Shown here: in pieces, positions 47,526 through 59,745 of the stretch
How the letters are laid out: the number at the start of each line of letters is the position of its first letter
How positions within the stretch are numbered: position 1 is the stretch's first letter
The notes under the pieces: generated by a model
Databases searched by the model: none
What the model saw: the letters and a program-made list of their open reading frames with translations, nothing else
What the model was told of the DNA's origin: nothing
Assembly (NCBI GenBank): GCA_963513935.1
Contig: OY740774.1
Location: 25,253,949-25,317,948, forward strand
DNA length: 64,000 nt
Direction: 5' to 3'
From: Aphrophora alni
Taxonomy: Eukaryota > Arthropoda > Insecta > Hemiptera > Aphrophoridae
Translations under genes and position numbers: made by a program

Positions 47526-48000
47526 TTCGATCGCGAATTGATTATGGCTCCATAGTCTACTCATCCGCAAGACCATCCAGCCATTAAGAAGCTTGATTCG
47601 ATACACAACTCTTCACTGCGTATTGTTTCTGGAGCTTTTCGTTCATGACCATTTTCTAGTTTAAATGCTGAGACTGGTGAATCATCTCTTACTCAACGAA
47701 GACAGCAACTACATGTAACATAAATGTTGTCTGCACTCCAAACTGTATCATCCGGCTTACGACACAGTATTTAAACAATCGCTAGTCAAAATTGTACTGC
47801 CCCATTTGGCATTAGAAAATTGAGAATTCTTGACAATTTGGGCCTTGTACTTCCTCCAATGAATGAGAATACTCCAAGCTTTATTGCTCCATTGCTCATT
47901 CAAATGCCAAATTTTGATTTTTCACTGTCCAGGTTCACAATCACAATACTCCTGATAGTATATCGGCAGAAGTTTCACTATGTACTTGATAAATCTATCC
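47526..48000 (+). pseudogene. Jockey-like LINE ORF2 fragment, plus strand (post-RT region)
   Basis: RIDYGSIVYSSARPS, decayed sequence, then (47820-47990) ILDNLGLVLPPMNENTPSFI and PLLIQMPNFDFSLSRFT. The same stretch is present, inverted, at 45955-46125, so both belong to one LINE family. It ends near LDKSIL, just before the RNase H start. Confidence 0.7.
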
Positions 48001-48690
48001 TCTGAAGGAGTGGTGTCGGCACAGCCTCTGATGACGACCTTGTCGGGATATCTGGAGGGATGAAGTCCATGACGGGTTATTGGAAGAGATGCGACAGCAT
48101 TAGCGTACGACCTTCCCTCATCAAAGGCGCTCGGGCGAGGCTCCACTGGTTGGGCAGCTGGTGTTGTCTTCTCCTGGTGCACTCCTTTTCCCTCATCAAT
48201 GGCGCAGACCAGGATGAGCACATGCTGTGAGACTCGCCCAGTCATGATTTTCGACATCTTGGAGGCGATAAGATCCTCGAAGATGGGCTGATGGATACCC
48301 TCCACTGCATTCCAGCCGCACACTGTCCCCGAACCAGGTCCCCGGTTGGAAACCGCGACTTCGGATCCTTTGTCACCAGTTTTTGCCGTGAATGGAGAGC
48401 GCTGCTGATCCTCTTGGTCCTTGGTCTGCAGATCAAAGAACCCTCGTCACCAGACGAATCTGCGTCAGAAGAACTATGCGGCCCTTGTTGTCCATGGACG
48501 ATGTTCTAGTCCCATTGGTCCTTAGATCATGCGTTCTCCTCTTCGGCGGGTCCAAGTATAGTGGGCCTCTACGTCCTGCCCATGTTTCAATTAAGCTCAA
48601 AACCTGGGCCACAAGCTCTTCTTATGGTCGAGGCTTCAGAGATAAGTTAAGAATGGTGCGGCTATGGACAATATGGATACCAAGTCTAAG
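48001..48690 (-). other. GC-rich block with a 133-codon minus ORF, unassigned
   Basis: Clearly richer in GC than the neighbourhood. The minus ORF (to 47922; main part 48323-48001) is acidic/neutral with DLIASKMSKIMTGRVSQHVL and GRSYANAVASL, and continues upstream with frame changes (SRFPTGDLVRGQ, PRTKRISSAL). SYANAV-type words occur in ORF1/gag-like proteins of insect LINEs, so a LINE ORF1 relic is plausible but not shown. It joins the plus-strand LINE fragment directly. Confidence 0.35.
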
Positions 48691-48978
48691 TTTTTAATAT
48701 TATGAAATGTGACTAATGACAGTAATGTGGGAGGAGGACTAAAAAAAGAATTTACAATATCCTCAAGGTAGGAATGTGTCTGGGACGAAGAGGAAAAGAG
48801 AGGCCACACTCTTTGTTTGATGCATTTGCTTTCAGCGGTACAACCCAAATAAAAAATGTAGACATTTTCGTTTCCTTTATCGGTGTGAATAGGTGTAAAT
48901 GGTCACAAAAGTTCACAAGGTGCACATTAAAGAGATGGACAAATTTTTTTTAATGAACAGAACGTGTAAAAATTAGTT
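48691..48978. other. Intergenic, no gene seen
   Basis: Nothing recognised. Confidence 0.5.
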
Positions 48979-48979
48979 G

Positions 48980-49057
<78 letters not shown>
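48979..49057 (+). repeat. (TG)n microsatellite
   Basis: Nearly 40 uninterrupted TG units. Confidence 0.97.
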
Positions 49058-49059
<2 letters not shown>

Positions 49060-51391
49060 CAACGGTTTAATTGAACCGTTCGCAAGGAACAATTTTGGAT
49101 AATAACCAAAATCCAAAATTTCAATCAAATCCAACAAAAACTGTAGAAGTTAAGAAAATTATTCAAATTATACATTAAGAGTAAAAGCAAGCAGGGCTGA
49201 ACTGAGCCAAGGTCAACTAGCTTGGACAGGAAATGTGTTCAACGTTCGGTTTTAACATGAATAAAGTCCATTTAAACAAATGTTAAAATTTCAAAATTCA
49301 AAAACTAAAACTAAATTAATGTCATCGTGTAGAGCTAGAAAAACCTAGTAATAAATAATAAGAAAATAAACTTGTCAGATTAATAATAAAAAAGTTATAG
49401 CTAAAATAAAACGTAATAAAACGCAAAACTCTCCTAAAATAAATAAAACCAAAAATCTAATAATAACAGTACATAATCCTAAGATTAACTAATAAAACAA
49501 TAAATAATCAAACATGCAGAAAGCACCGTAATTTGTGAACCAATGAAGCAAGGAAGAAGAGGGAAGCAGTTTTGGGACTTTCAGCATCAGAAGAACAACA
49601 TCCAAAAAGAAAAATTCAAAACTTTCCAAAAACGAAAAAAGTAAATCCGAAAAAACCACGAGATCTTCAATAGTCATAAAAGAAGAAAAATACGTCGTAT
49701 CGTTTCGAATGAAGATGGAAACCCATCAGGAAGAAAGGGGCTTCAAAATGAGATCACCAAAAAGAGAATCGAACGGAAGTTATGAAGAATTGAAGGAATC
49801 GACAGTCAAAATTCAAGATTTTCAGGAACAGACATGTGTTCAAGGTCGCGCGCATGAGAGACTCTCGCCGCTAGGAAGGGGAAGATTGCCAACCCGAGCA
49901 CAATTTAACAACAAACAATTAAACTAAAATAACAAAAAATAAATAGAAAATTTTAATATAAAGTAGTGACGATAGCCAAATAATGGAAAGATAAGCCAAG
50001 AGGAGTTCATAAATAATTAAAATAAAATATAGAAACTTAAATAAATCGCGAAAGTAAAACAAGAACCAAAATCAGAAGAGTTGGCTATCCTGTATAGCTC
50101 AAACTTCGACGAGTTGACTTGCAACAAGTTAATTCATCAGTCTCGTACCAGCTCCAGGAAGGATCACCCACTTTTACATAAGTCTGAAGTGGAAATCATT
50201 GTCAGTGTTCATTACTTCTCTGGGTTAAGAACGATATCCAACAGCAGGGTCGGCCTTTGAAGAAGACAACACTACATCCTAAAGCAGCTTATTAGAAGAG
50301 ATCTTGACTACGGACTCCGGCAAATATCCTACCAATAATTGTCGTCATCGCAGCAGGAAGAAGATTCAACGAGGACAGGACTTCGGGAGATTCTAGGACA
50401 GGAGACAACTCTAGAAACAATCTTCAGGATCCACAATCATCCTCAGAATCAGGACGAGCGGACTTGTGCAATTCACAAAAACAAGGTACTGCATAAATCA
50501 AGCTTTTTTAATAATTAAAGTTATTTTTTATTAAACTTGAGAAAAGTCCAAAATTCCTAAAATTAATAGAATTCAATAATAACGTTTTAAAATCAAATAA
50601 AGAGTCAGAGATAAAGTCAATTTTAAATTCAATAAAGTAAAGAGTATCAAATAAAATTAATTCGAGTCAAATTTTCAATAAAACCAAGTAACAGATTGGA
50701 ACAACATAAATAAAAGGGTTAAGATAAATAAATGTGTTAGATTAAGAATATATATTGTTAGATTTAGTTATTGTTAGAATTACTTAGGATAAATAAAATT
50801 TCATGTTGTATGAAGAAGAAACTTTTAATGTAAATTGAAGGAATAGGCGACAAAACTTGTTGTAAGAGATTTATCACTAAATCCATAGTTTTCTGAGATA
50901 AAAATTAAATTGTGCCTAATTCAATAAATTTGTAAAATTTCATTGTCTTGTATTTTTAATTGAAACTATCCTAATCAAATAATTTCTTAAATTCAAATAA
51001 AGAAGGAGAAGTAAGTGCTCACAAGTAGTAAATTTAAATTTAAAAAAAAGCAAATTTTGATTTGATGAATTGATTAGCTCCAAAGGGCACACCCTTTGAG
51101 AAAGAGTCTGAAGTTTAAAAGAGGTAAGATTAAGGATTAAGGATTAAGGATAGATTAAGAAGTGAATTTAATATATATAAAATTTTCATGTGTTAGCATA
51201 AGTTTGATGAAAATAATTTGACCTTGTGTTAACATAACATTAAGAGCCTTATCAGGGACTTAGAAAGGTGGGCAGTAGGAGAAGCATTTTCTACCTCGTC
51301 ATATTAAATAAGTAGTTAGGTCACTGGTAGGGTCTTGCGAGCACGTCTGTCCACGCGGTCCAGGAGATCCAGTTGAGAAGGGTGCGTTGCA

Positions 51392-51393
<2 letters not shown>
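49058..51393. other. A-rich non-coding region, 2.3 kb
   Basis: The plus strand is strikingly A-rich with many aataaa/aaattcaataa words. It contains a 20-bp near-palindrome at 49069-49088 (aacggtttaattgaaccgtt) and a less biased island at 50080-50490. The largest open stretch is 73 codons (49709-49927) with no domain. Strand-asymmetric A-richness is typical of LTR-retroelement RNA, but no LTR pair, primer site or pol motif was found. Confidence 0.4.
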
Positions 51394-51446
<53 letters not shown>

Positions 51447-51465
51447 TGTGTGTGTGTGTGTGTGT
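51394..51465 (+). repeat. (GT)n microsatellite at the left edge of the 5-kb inverted repeat
   Basis: GT units with one interruption (gtatg). Long Cys-Val or Thr-His ORFs across it are repeat artefacts. Confidence 0.95.
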
Positions 51466-53157
51466 TGCCGCGAGTGCCCCATTACGACTTTGCGAGTTCG
51501 AGCCCCACGTTGGACCGTCACTTGCCGCGAATGTGCCCCTACGATGGACGCCAATTGCCGCGACCCCTTCTCCATGCGAATCGAACCTCGCTTTGGAACG
51601 TCCCTCGTCAGGAGTTCTTGTCTCTATACAATCGCGGACAAGACCAAGTTGCTCACTTTTACCCATTTATCAATCAAAGCTATTGCAAACCTTGGCTTTT
51701 GCAAGTATGAGTCTGTGCTCATTAACTTACAATTTTTTAATTGTACGAAAATTCCCTGAATTTTATTTTATCGCTCACTGAATTTACTACTTTCCTTTTC
51801 ACACTCTCTTTCTCTGGGAAAGTGCCTTTTGGAAGAAATCGGCTCCTGAATTCTGATAATAATTTCCTTAAAATTTTATATTTATTATGTTTTACCAGAG
51901 CACAGTTATAGTAATTAATTTCTTACACTTGAATTATATTATAAAAGCAATGTTAATAAACAGAATGGTAAATGAAGAGAATTAAACTCAAGAATAAAAT
52001 TTTATGTCTTATTGATCTTCAACACAGATTAAAACAATTTTAAAATTTTATAACACAACAATAAACAACAAAATATGACACAAATAATCTAATAGAAATT
52101 TCTTATATACTAACACAAATTGAAAAAAGCTAGACTATTTCAGCTAGGACTACAGATAGCTTTTCCTGCACTGAAGTAGTCGTATTTAAGTTTGAAATAT
52201 TTTTCACACCAAAGCAGAGTGAATTGAGTTTACTGAAGTTAATTTTTCTAAATTTCCCTAATGAATTTATTATTTAAATGAATTTACTATATACGAATTA
52301 TTCCTTAGATTTAGTGTACCTTCACACTTAACATGAAGCTCTCGTAGTTTTGAAGTTATTTGCTGTAATCGGTTTATGATGTCTCTACGTTATTTTCTCT
52401 CCAGGTCCTGGATATTTCAAAGTTATTGACTGCTGGTAGTAATCTCGAATCCCTGCTGAGTCGCCTTCAATGTAGATGAATCTTCATGCAGCTTGACTTT
52501 CGAAATTAGTTAAAAAATTTCTAAGTTAGTTTTACTACTGATTTAAATATTTACGTTAAAATTTACTAAGTTGAAATTAGAATAGTTTAGTAGAGTGACT
52601 AAAGTAACGTCTTCCCTGCTCGGAGTCTGGTACTAGAGTATCCGTCTTTCGACAGACAATTTAGGTTCTCCCTTTCTGTGGGAATCTTCCCTCAAAAGGT
52701 AACCACTTTTTCTCCCTTTCGTGAAGAAATGTCTCTTCTTTATTTTTCGTATTTTCTCGCTGTTTTGCTCTGAAATTTTTATACTAGAAGTTGTTCTAGG
52801 TATAGTTTTTACCTATTGTATAGTTTTTATTCACTATTTTCTATTAAAAATCCTTTTAATAGATATTTGGATCGTTCTATTATTTTATGTTATCTGTGTT
52901 ATCTATGTTATCTTATACTAATAATATCAAGAAATAAATTTAAAAGCATCTAATACAAAAACGTTATTCAAGAAATTAGGAGGGCTCAAAAACCTAAAAT
53001 TTGAAAAAGGGTTAAATTCAAAAATCAAAAATCATAGAGTATAAACAATAATAATAATAACCAGGGGAGAATGGACTTAGAAAGTCATTCTTGGAGAGTT
53101 TTTTAGGTTTTTAAAGGTGAAGAGGGGATAACCTAAAAAAATAATAATGACAATTGA
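51466..53157 (+). repeat. 5-kb inverted repeat, left arm (copy A)
   Basis: Starts with a GC-rich part having ttgccgcga/ggaacgtc words and ends with ccta-aaaaaataataatgac and aattga. It reappears inverted at 54753-56355. The identical 66-codon stretch at 52721-52921 and, on minus, 54989-55189 differs at only one residue, so the arms are close there, while the GC-rich outer ends are much more diverged. Confidence 0.85.
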
Positions 53158-54105
53158 ATTATCTTATAAAAGCAATGTTAATAAACAGAATGGTAAATGA
53201 AGAGAATTAAACTCAAGAATAAAATTTTATGTCTTATTGATCTTCAACACAGATTAAAACAATTTTAAAATTTTATAACACAACAATAAACAACCAAATA
53301 TGACACAAATAATCTCATAGAAATTCCTTATTTACTAACACAAATTGAAAAAAGCTAGACTATATCAGCTAGGACTACAGATAGCTTTTCCTGCACTGAA
53401 ATAGTCGTATTTAAGTTTGAAATATATTTTACACCAAAGCAGAGTGAATTGAGTTTACTGAAGTTATTTTTCAAAATTTCCCCAATGAATTTACTATTTA
53501 CGAATTATTCCTTAGATTTAGTGTACCTTCACACTTAACATGAAGCTCTCGTAGTTTCGAAGTTATTTGCTGAAATCTGTCTATGATGTCTCTAAGTTAT
53601 TTTCTCTCCAAGTCCTGGATATTTCGAAGTTGTTGACTGCTGGTGGTAATCTCGAATCCCTGCTGAGTCGCCTTCAATGTAGATGAATCTTTTTGCAGAT
53701 TGACTTTCGAAATTAGTTAAAAATTTTCTGTTACTTTTACTATTGATTTAAATATTTATATTGAAATTTGCTAAGTTGAATTTAGAATAATTTAGTAGAG
53801 TGACTAAAGTAACGTATTCCCTGCTTGGAGTCTGGTACTAGAGTATCCGTCTTTCGACAGACAATTTAGGTTCTCCCTTTCTGTGGGAATCTTCCCTCAA
53901 AAGGTAACCACTTTTTCTCCCTTTCTTGAAGATTTGTCTCTTTTTTATTTTTCGTATTTTCTGGCTGTTTTGCTCTGAAATTTTTATACTAGAAGTTGTT
54001 CTAGGTATAGTTTTTACCTATTGTATAGTTTTTATTCACTATTTTCAATTAAAAATCCTTTTAATAGATATTTGGATCTTTCCATTATTTTATGTTATCT
54101 GTGAT
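53158..54105 (+). repeat. Third copy (B), direct repeat of the inner left arm
   Basis: Repeats about 51935-52900 in direct orientation with small changes (for example ctttcttgaagatttgtctc for ctttcgtgaagaaatgtctc). It begins exactly where copy A ends. Confidence 0.85.
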
Positions 54106-54752
54106 GACGGTTGGCCATGCGAGGTCCAACATCTGAACTGTGACGTAGAGCTGCTTTGCGCGACTTTCCTGTTAATTCCTGCAATTTGATATTTTGAACA
54201 CTTTTACGTACAACTTGCTGTAACTTCTGAACGGCTGGTCCGATCGTCGATATCTCTTCGGATTCCTCTTCTTTCCGATCTTGAGGGTCTTGTAAAACTC
54301 GATTCTTTGTTTTCGCCCGTTTAGTTTACGAGTTATCGCACTTTTCCCGAATGTCTGTTTTTTCGCTTTTCAACTTTCGATTTAAGTCCTTTTTCACAAT
54401 TCTTTTGTATAAAAGTTCTTCTTCTGATCCTATGACGGAAATATCTTCTTTATTTTTCGTCGTAGCTCGCTTGGCTCTCGAGTTATTGGTCCTCGAAGTC
54501 GTGAGTTTTTGAGCGTCGTATTATTTGTTTATAAAATCCCCCCCCCCCCTATTATCAATTTTCACCTCTGCTCTGTTGTTTTACACTTTTACATAATTAA
54601 TATTCATTATTCCTTCCTTTTATTTCCCCTTTAACTTTTATTTTTACCGCTTTTGGGCTTTAACTTTTTACTTTTATTATAACTCCCCCATTTTAACTTT
54701 AATTCTGATTCTGATTGCTTATTATTATTGTTCCCTACGGTTGTCTTTTCAA
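54106..54752. other. Unique spacer of the inverted repeat
   Basis: Joined to copy B at tgttatctgtg/atgacggttgg. It is pyrimidine-rich on plus with C10 at 54540-54549. No ORF above 60 codons beyond the fused copy-B stretch; no domain. Confidence 0.5.
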
Positions 54753-56355
54753 TTGTCAATATTATTATTTTTTTAGTTTATCCCCCCTTCACCTTTAAAA
54801 ACCTAAAAAACTCTCCAAGAATGACTTTCTAAGTCCATTCTCCTATGGTTATTATTATTATTGTTTATGACTCTATGATTTTTGATTTTTGAATTTCCCC
54901 CTTTTTCAAATTTTAGGTTTTTGAGCCCTCCTAATTTCTTGAATAACGTTTTTGTATTAGATGCTTTTAAATTTATTTCTTGATATTATTAGTATAAGAT
55001 AACATAGATAACACAGATAACATAAAATAATAGAACGATCCAAATATCTATTAAAAGGATTTTTAATAGAAAATAGTGAATAAAAATTATACAATAGGTA
55101 AAAACTATACCTAGAACAACTTCTAGTATAAAAATTTCAGAGCAAAACAGCGAGAAAATACGAAAAATAAAGAAGAGACATTTCTTCACGAAAGGGAGAA
55201 AAAGTGGTTACCATTTGAGGGAAGATTCCCACAGAAAGGGAGAACCTAAATTGTCTGTCGAAAGACGGATACTCTAGTACCAGACTCCGAGCAGGGAAGA
55301 CGTTACTTTAGTCACTCTACTAAACTATTCTAATTTCAACTTAGTAAATTTTAACGTAAATATTTAAATCAGTAGTAAAACTAACTTAGAAATTTTTTAA
55401 CTAATTTCGAAAGTCAAGCTGCATGAAGATTCATCTACATTGAAGGCGACTCAGCAGGGATTCGAGATTACTACCAGCAGTCAATAACTTTGAAATATCC
55501 AGGACCTGGAGAGAAAATAACGTAGAGACATCATAAACCCATTACAGCAAATAACTTCAAAACTACGAGAGCTTCATGTTAAGTGTGAAGGTACACTAAA
55601 TCTAAGGAATAATTCGTAAATAGTAAATTCATTTAAATAATAAATTCATTAGGGAAATTTAGAAAAATTAACTTCAGTAAACTCAATTCACTCTGCTTTG
55701 GTGTAAAAAATATTTCAAACTTAAATACGACTACTTCAGTGCAGGAAAAGCTATCTGTAGTCCTAGCTGAAATAGTCTAGCTTTTTTCAATTTGTGTTAG
55801 TATATAAGAAATTTCTATTAGATTATTTGTGTCATATTTTGTTGTTTATTGTTGTGTTATAAAATTTTAAAATTGTTTTAATCTGTGTTGAAGATCAATA
55901 AGACATAAAATTTTATTCTCAAGTTTAATTATTTTCATTTACCATTCTGTTTATTAACATTGCTTTTTTAAGATAATTACTATAACTGTGCTCTGGTAAA
56001 ACTTAAAAAAGGGGGAATTCCCCAGAGAAAGAGAGTGTGAAAAGGAAAGTAGTAAATTCAGTGAGCGATAAAATAAAATTCAGGGAATTTTCGTATAATT
56101 AAAAAATTGTAAGTTAATGAGCACAAACTCATACTTGCAAAAGCCAAGGTTTGCAATAGCTTTGATTAGAAAAAGGGTAAAAGTAAGCATCTTGGTCTTG
56201 TCCGCGATTGTATGGAGACAAGAACTCCTGACGAAGGACGTTCCAAAGCGAGGTTAGAGGCGCGTGAGTAAGGGGTCGCGGAAAGTGACGTTCCAACGCG
56301 GGGCTCGAATCGAGGCAAGTGGCGTTCCAATCTACAGGAGACGATCGCGGCAGTG
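54753..56355 (-). repeat. 5-kb inverted repeat, right arm (copy C)
   Basis: Reverse complement of copy A from aattgtc-aatattattat to gcggcag. It is flanked on its outer side by another GT-rich microsatellite (56353-56410), so both arms end at GT tracts. Confidence 0.85.
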
Positions 56356-56552
56356 TGTGTGTGTGTGAACGCGTGCGCGTGTGTGTGTGTGTGTATGCGT
56401 ACGTGTGTGTTAATCTTTTGTAAATAGTTATTTAAAAAGTTTTACTACTAAAACATTTACTAAATAAAGAAAATATCTAATATTTGTTATTTAAAAACGA
56501 TCTCATTCATTCAAGGTCTAAGCTTGACTAACCGGACGCTGAGCGTGACGCC

Positions 56553-56842
56553 GGGACCCTGCCATACGGAGCGCTAGCGCCAGCGGGACGCATTTGCCGC
56601 GCTACCACTAGAGTCCGTATGACTTGCTCCATAAGAACCCCATTGCCGGGTTGGAGCGATATTATCTCGAACACATCTACGCGACGGTATTAGCGCTCGT
56701 ATGACATTCCCTAACAGGCACCCGACGTTGGCGGGACGGCATCAACTCGACGCATTTGCCGTCACGTATGACATGTACTTTTACGGGCGCTATCTCGACG
56801 GCATCTGCGCGACAGCAATAGCGCTCGTATGACATGGCCCTA
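56553..56842. mobile_element. GC-rich hAT-like MITE with subterminal repeats
   Basis: GC content jumps. The left end (gggaccctgccatacggagc) and the complement of the right end (tagggccatgtcatacgagc) form imperfect inverted repeats of about 50 bp, and the TAGGG start fits hAT termini. Inside, gcgcgacggtattagcgctc (56681) and gcgcgacagcaatagcgctc (56809) and the words gacgcatttgccg repeat several times. No ORF. No clear 8-bp target duplication was seen. Confidence 0.55.
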
Positions 56843-56949
56843 AGTGATAACGTTTAAACAACATAGTTCCAACACAAGCACTCTGAAATATCTGTTGTTA
56901 AAGAATTTTTTTATAAAAGCAAGAATATTACCATTTATACCCAATAATT

Positions 56950-57160
56950 TTTAAGTATTCAGAATACCTCTTCGCCAAGCCATATCATAGGCCTTTTTCA
57001 AGTCAAAAAAACAATGCAACCAGTGTCTGATGTAAGAAAAAGCATTTTGTATGGCAGACTCTAGAGAAACGATTAGATGATGAGCCCTATCCAAAACTAC
57101 AATGGTCATTATAAAGCAACCGGTTACTTTCGAGGTACTAAACAAGTCGCCGATTTAACA
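56950..57160 (-). pseudogene. LINE reverse transcriptase fragment (RT motif A)
   Basis: The minus strand encodes LESAIQNAFSYIRHWLHCFF followed by DLKKAYDMAWRRGILNT, the first catalytic Asp block of jockey-type reverse transcriptases. Both ends are cut short. Confidence 0.8.
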
Positions 57161-57751
57161 TTTCCCTCCACTAAAGTTCTTAAAACTTTAATAAATCCAT
57201 TAACACACTTCAGATATGTTCATTAAACCACTAGTGTATTAATTAGACAATTTTAACATATCTATCTAAAAACTTTTAAAGACAAGGTTTCAACGTTCAA
57301 AGATGTTTCTAATAAAGTCAAGGCGTAAAGCGTAGGATGGGGGACGTACAGAAGATAGATTGATGGATGTAATTGAGTTAAGAGAGATTTATATCACACA
57401 CAAATTTAAGTTTAAAGCCTTACACCTGCTTCTCTTTTGGTATCATAAATTAAAATCACAACAAAAATACCTTGTATCGAGTTATTTGAAAAGTGCATTA
57501 AATTGTGTCCAATAAATACAGAGATCTAATTAATAGCTGTTGAATGTCAAACTTTTGTGTAACATTTGATCGTTCCCAGATTGTCACCAATGCTTTACTT
57601 TATTTCTTAATTTCCTGCACCAAATAATCCATGTCGGATGTGTGGACAGTTCGGGGTCCAGATTCGTTATTGTCTTTAGCTAAAATTTTGTACATCTGCG
57701 ATTTAGATAAACTTGATTGATTTTGCAAATGCAACATACTTAAATAGGCAA

Positions 57752-57822
<71 letters not shown>

Positions 57823-57964
57823 TAAAAATAATTAAATTTACTCTACAAGCTGTCGTATGGAAACGTTTGTGTAATTTAGATATTAAAGAATTAGAATAAG
57901 AATTTAGTTTTGATATTTGTAATAAAAACATATTTTATAAAACAAAATATTAAAATGACTTATT
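57161..57964. other. Intergenic with (TA)n at 57757-57823
   Basis: A 67-bp TA tract (one G interruption); otherwise nothing recognised. Confidence 0.5.
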
Positions 57965-58127
57965 CCTGTGTTGTTTTGTTTAAAGAAAAGAACCTCTCGG
58001 TCATCATCGCCTTATAAGGAGGATAAAAAAGAAGACAAGAAAATTTTTAAAATATCCCTAGCCATATGAATATTCTAATAGTCATAGTCGGAAGAGAATA
58101 AGAGTTGGTCAAGAGAGATCCTTAAAT
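57965..58127 (-). repeat. SINE-A 3' half
   Basis: Tail (ttgtttaaagaaaagaacct) to aataagagttggtcaagaga. The head is missing. Confidence 0.75.
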
Positions 58128-58749
58128 AAATCATCCTTATTCCACATCTCACAGTCCTGTATTTGTTTTTTTTTTTTTACGTGACGATCTTTTCGCCTCT
58201 TCCTTCAGTCATTATCAAACATTAATATTTCTTGTAACTTGATGATAAAATAAAAACAAAAAACAGGACCGTGTGCTGTGGATTTAAGGTAATTTATTCA
58301 ATTGTAATCATTTAAAGACCCTTACTTTAGCAGATCAGGGACGTTTTGAACAACCAGTTTATATTACGAAAGAATGTTTTTAGACCGACAGAAATCCTTG
58401 GGTTAAAGTATAACGAAACGAGTATTAGGTTGCAAAGTTGAAGACTAAATGATGAGAAATACTCATTCACAACTCCTCCCTTACTTAATGAGATACAAAA
58501 TAAATGAGGTACAATTTATCAAAGGGTCTTATTATGTAGAAATATCTTGTTACGAATATAACCTTACACCTCTGGCAAGAAAACACCGCGGTGAGGTTGC
58601 TTTTACATCATACTCTCCGACACGTAGTACGGAAAATGTTATGTGGCGAGTTAACGAAATGGATGTCAATTTTTTTGCGAAATATCCGTCTGTAGGTCGC
58701 TCTGACTTGTTTGTTAATATCTCATGACCCCAACTTCAAAAACTATTTT
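58128..58749 (+). other. Unassigned; one 92-codon open stretch
   Basis: 58449-58727 (plus) is a mixed-composition peptide (SCYEYNLTPLARKHRGEV) without a recognised domain, running up to the minisatellite. Not called as a gene. Confidence 0.25.
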
Positions 58750-59745
58750 CTTGTTGTGCAAAGGCTTAAACCTCTCGGTCATCGGCGCCTTACATTTTTC
58801 TTGTTTAAAAGCAAAAAAACTCGAGATCGTCATCGCGTTAAGTTTTTCCTCTTCTTTAAAGGCAAAAAAACCTCTCGGTCATCATCGCTTTACATTTTAC
58901 CTTATTTAAAGGCAAAAACCTTTCGGTCATCATCGCCTTATATTTTTCTCGTTTAAAAAAAAAAAAAACCTCTAGGTCGTCATCGCCTTGCGTTTTTCCT
59001 TCTTTAAAGGCAAAAAACCTTTCAGTCATCATCGCCATACATTTTCATTGTTTAAAAGCAAAAAACCTCTAAGTCGTCATCGCCTTACATTTTTCTTCCT
59101 TTAAAGGCAAAAACCTCTCGATCTCTCGGTCATCATCGTCATACATTTTTCCTTCTTTTAAAGCAAAAAACCTCTAGGTCGTTATCGCCTTACATTTTCC
59201 TTTCTCTAGTTCCTCATCGGCTTTATATTTATCCTTTCTCTAGGTCCTTATCGCCTTACATTTTCCCTACCTCTACTCTAGTTCTTCATCGCCTTACATT
59301 TTCCTTTCTCTAGTTCCTCATCGGCTTTATATTTATCCTTTCTCTAGGTCCTTATCGCCTTACATTTTCCCTACCTCTACTCTAGTTCTTCATCGCCTTA
59401 CATTTTTCCTTCCTCTTGGTCCTCGTCGACTTACATTTTTCCTTCTTTATAGACAAAAAAACTTTAGGTCGTCATCACCCTTCATTTTTCCTTCTTTAAA
59501 GACAAAAACCTCTAGGTCGTCATCACCTTAAATTTTTTCCTTCCTTAAAGGCAAAAAATCTCTAGGTCATCATTTCCTTTACATTTTACTTCCTCTATAT
59601 CCTCATCGCCTTAGATTTTCCCTTCTTTAAAGACAAAAAACCTCTAGGTCGTCTACGCCTTTCCTTCTTTAAAGCCTGTAGGTCGTCATCGCCTTACATT
59701 TTTCCTTCTTTAAAGGCAAAAAACCTCTAGCTCGTTTTCGCCTTA
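58750..59745 (-). repeat. Minisatellite of about 23 units grown from the SINE-A/LINE tail
   Basis: Units of roughly 35-52 bp read, on plus, ttacatttttccttctttaa then ggcaaaaaacctctaggtcg then tcatcgcc, i.e. the retroposon tail without its body. Short units (about 35 bp, lacking the aaaggcaaaaa part) cluster at 59190-59410. There a 104-bp higher-order block of three short units is duplicated (start words ttcctttctctagttcctca at 59197 and 59301). The array ends by running into a normal SINE-A copy. Confidence 0.85.

Noticed and set aside
51316..51781. Overlapping ORFs of 84-128 codons on both strands
   Set aside because: They owe their length to the (GT)n tract, reading Cys-Val or Thr-His.
54106..54752. 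Transposase gene in the centre of the 5-kb inverted repeat
   Set aside because: No open frame of useful length and no catalytic motif in the spacer.
52721..55189. Three hydrophobic ORFs (66, 87, 66 codons) as membrane proteins
   Set aside because: They are the same AT-rich stretch of the repeated unit (copies A, B, C); hydrophobicity comes from T-rich sequence, and copy B reads into the spacer.
57740..57931. 63-codon ORF with Tyr-Ile repeats
   Set aside because: Made by the (TA)n tract.
58750..59745. CRISPR-like array
   Set aside because: Units are contiguous with no unique spacers, and the unit is a retroposon tail; the genome is eukaryotic.
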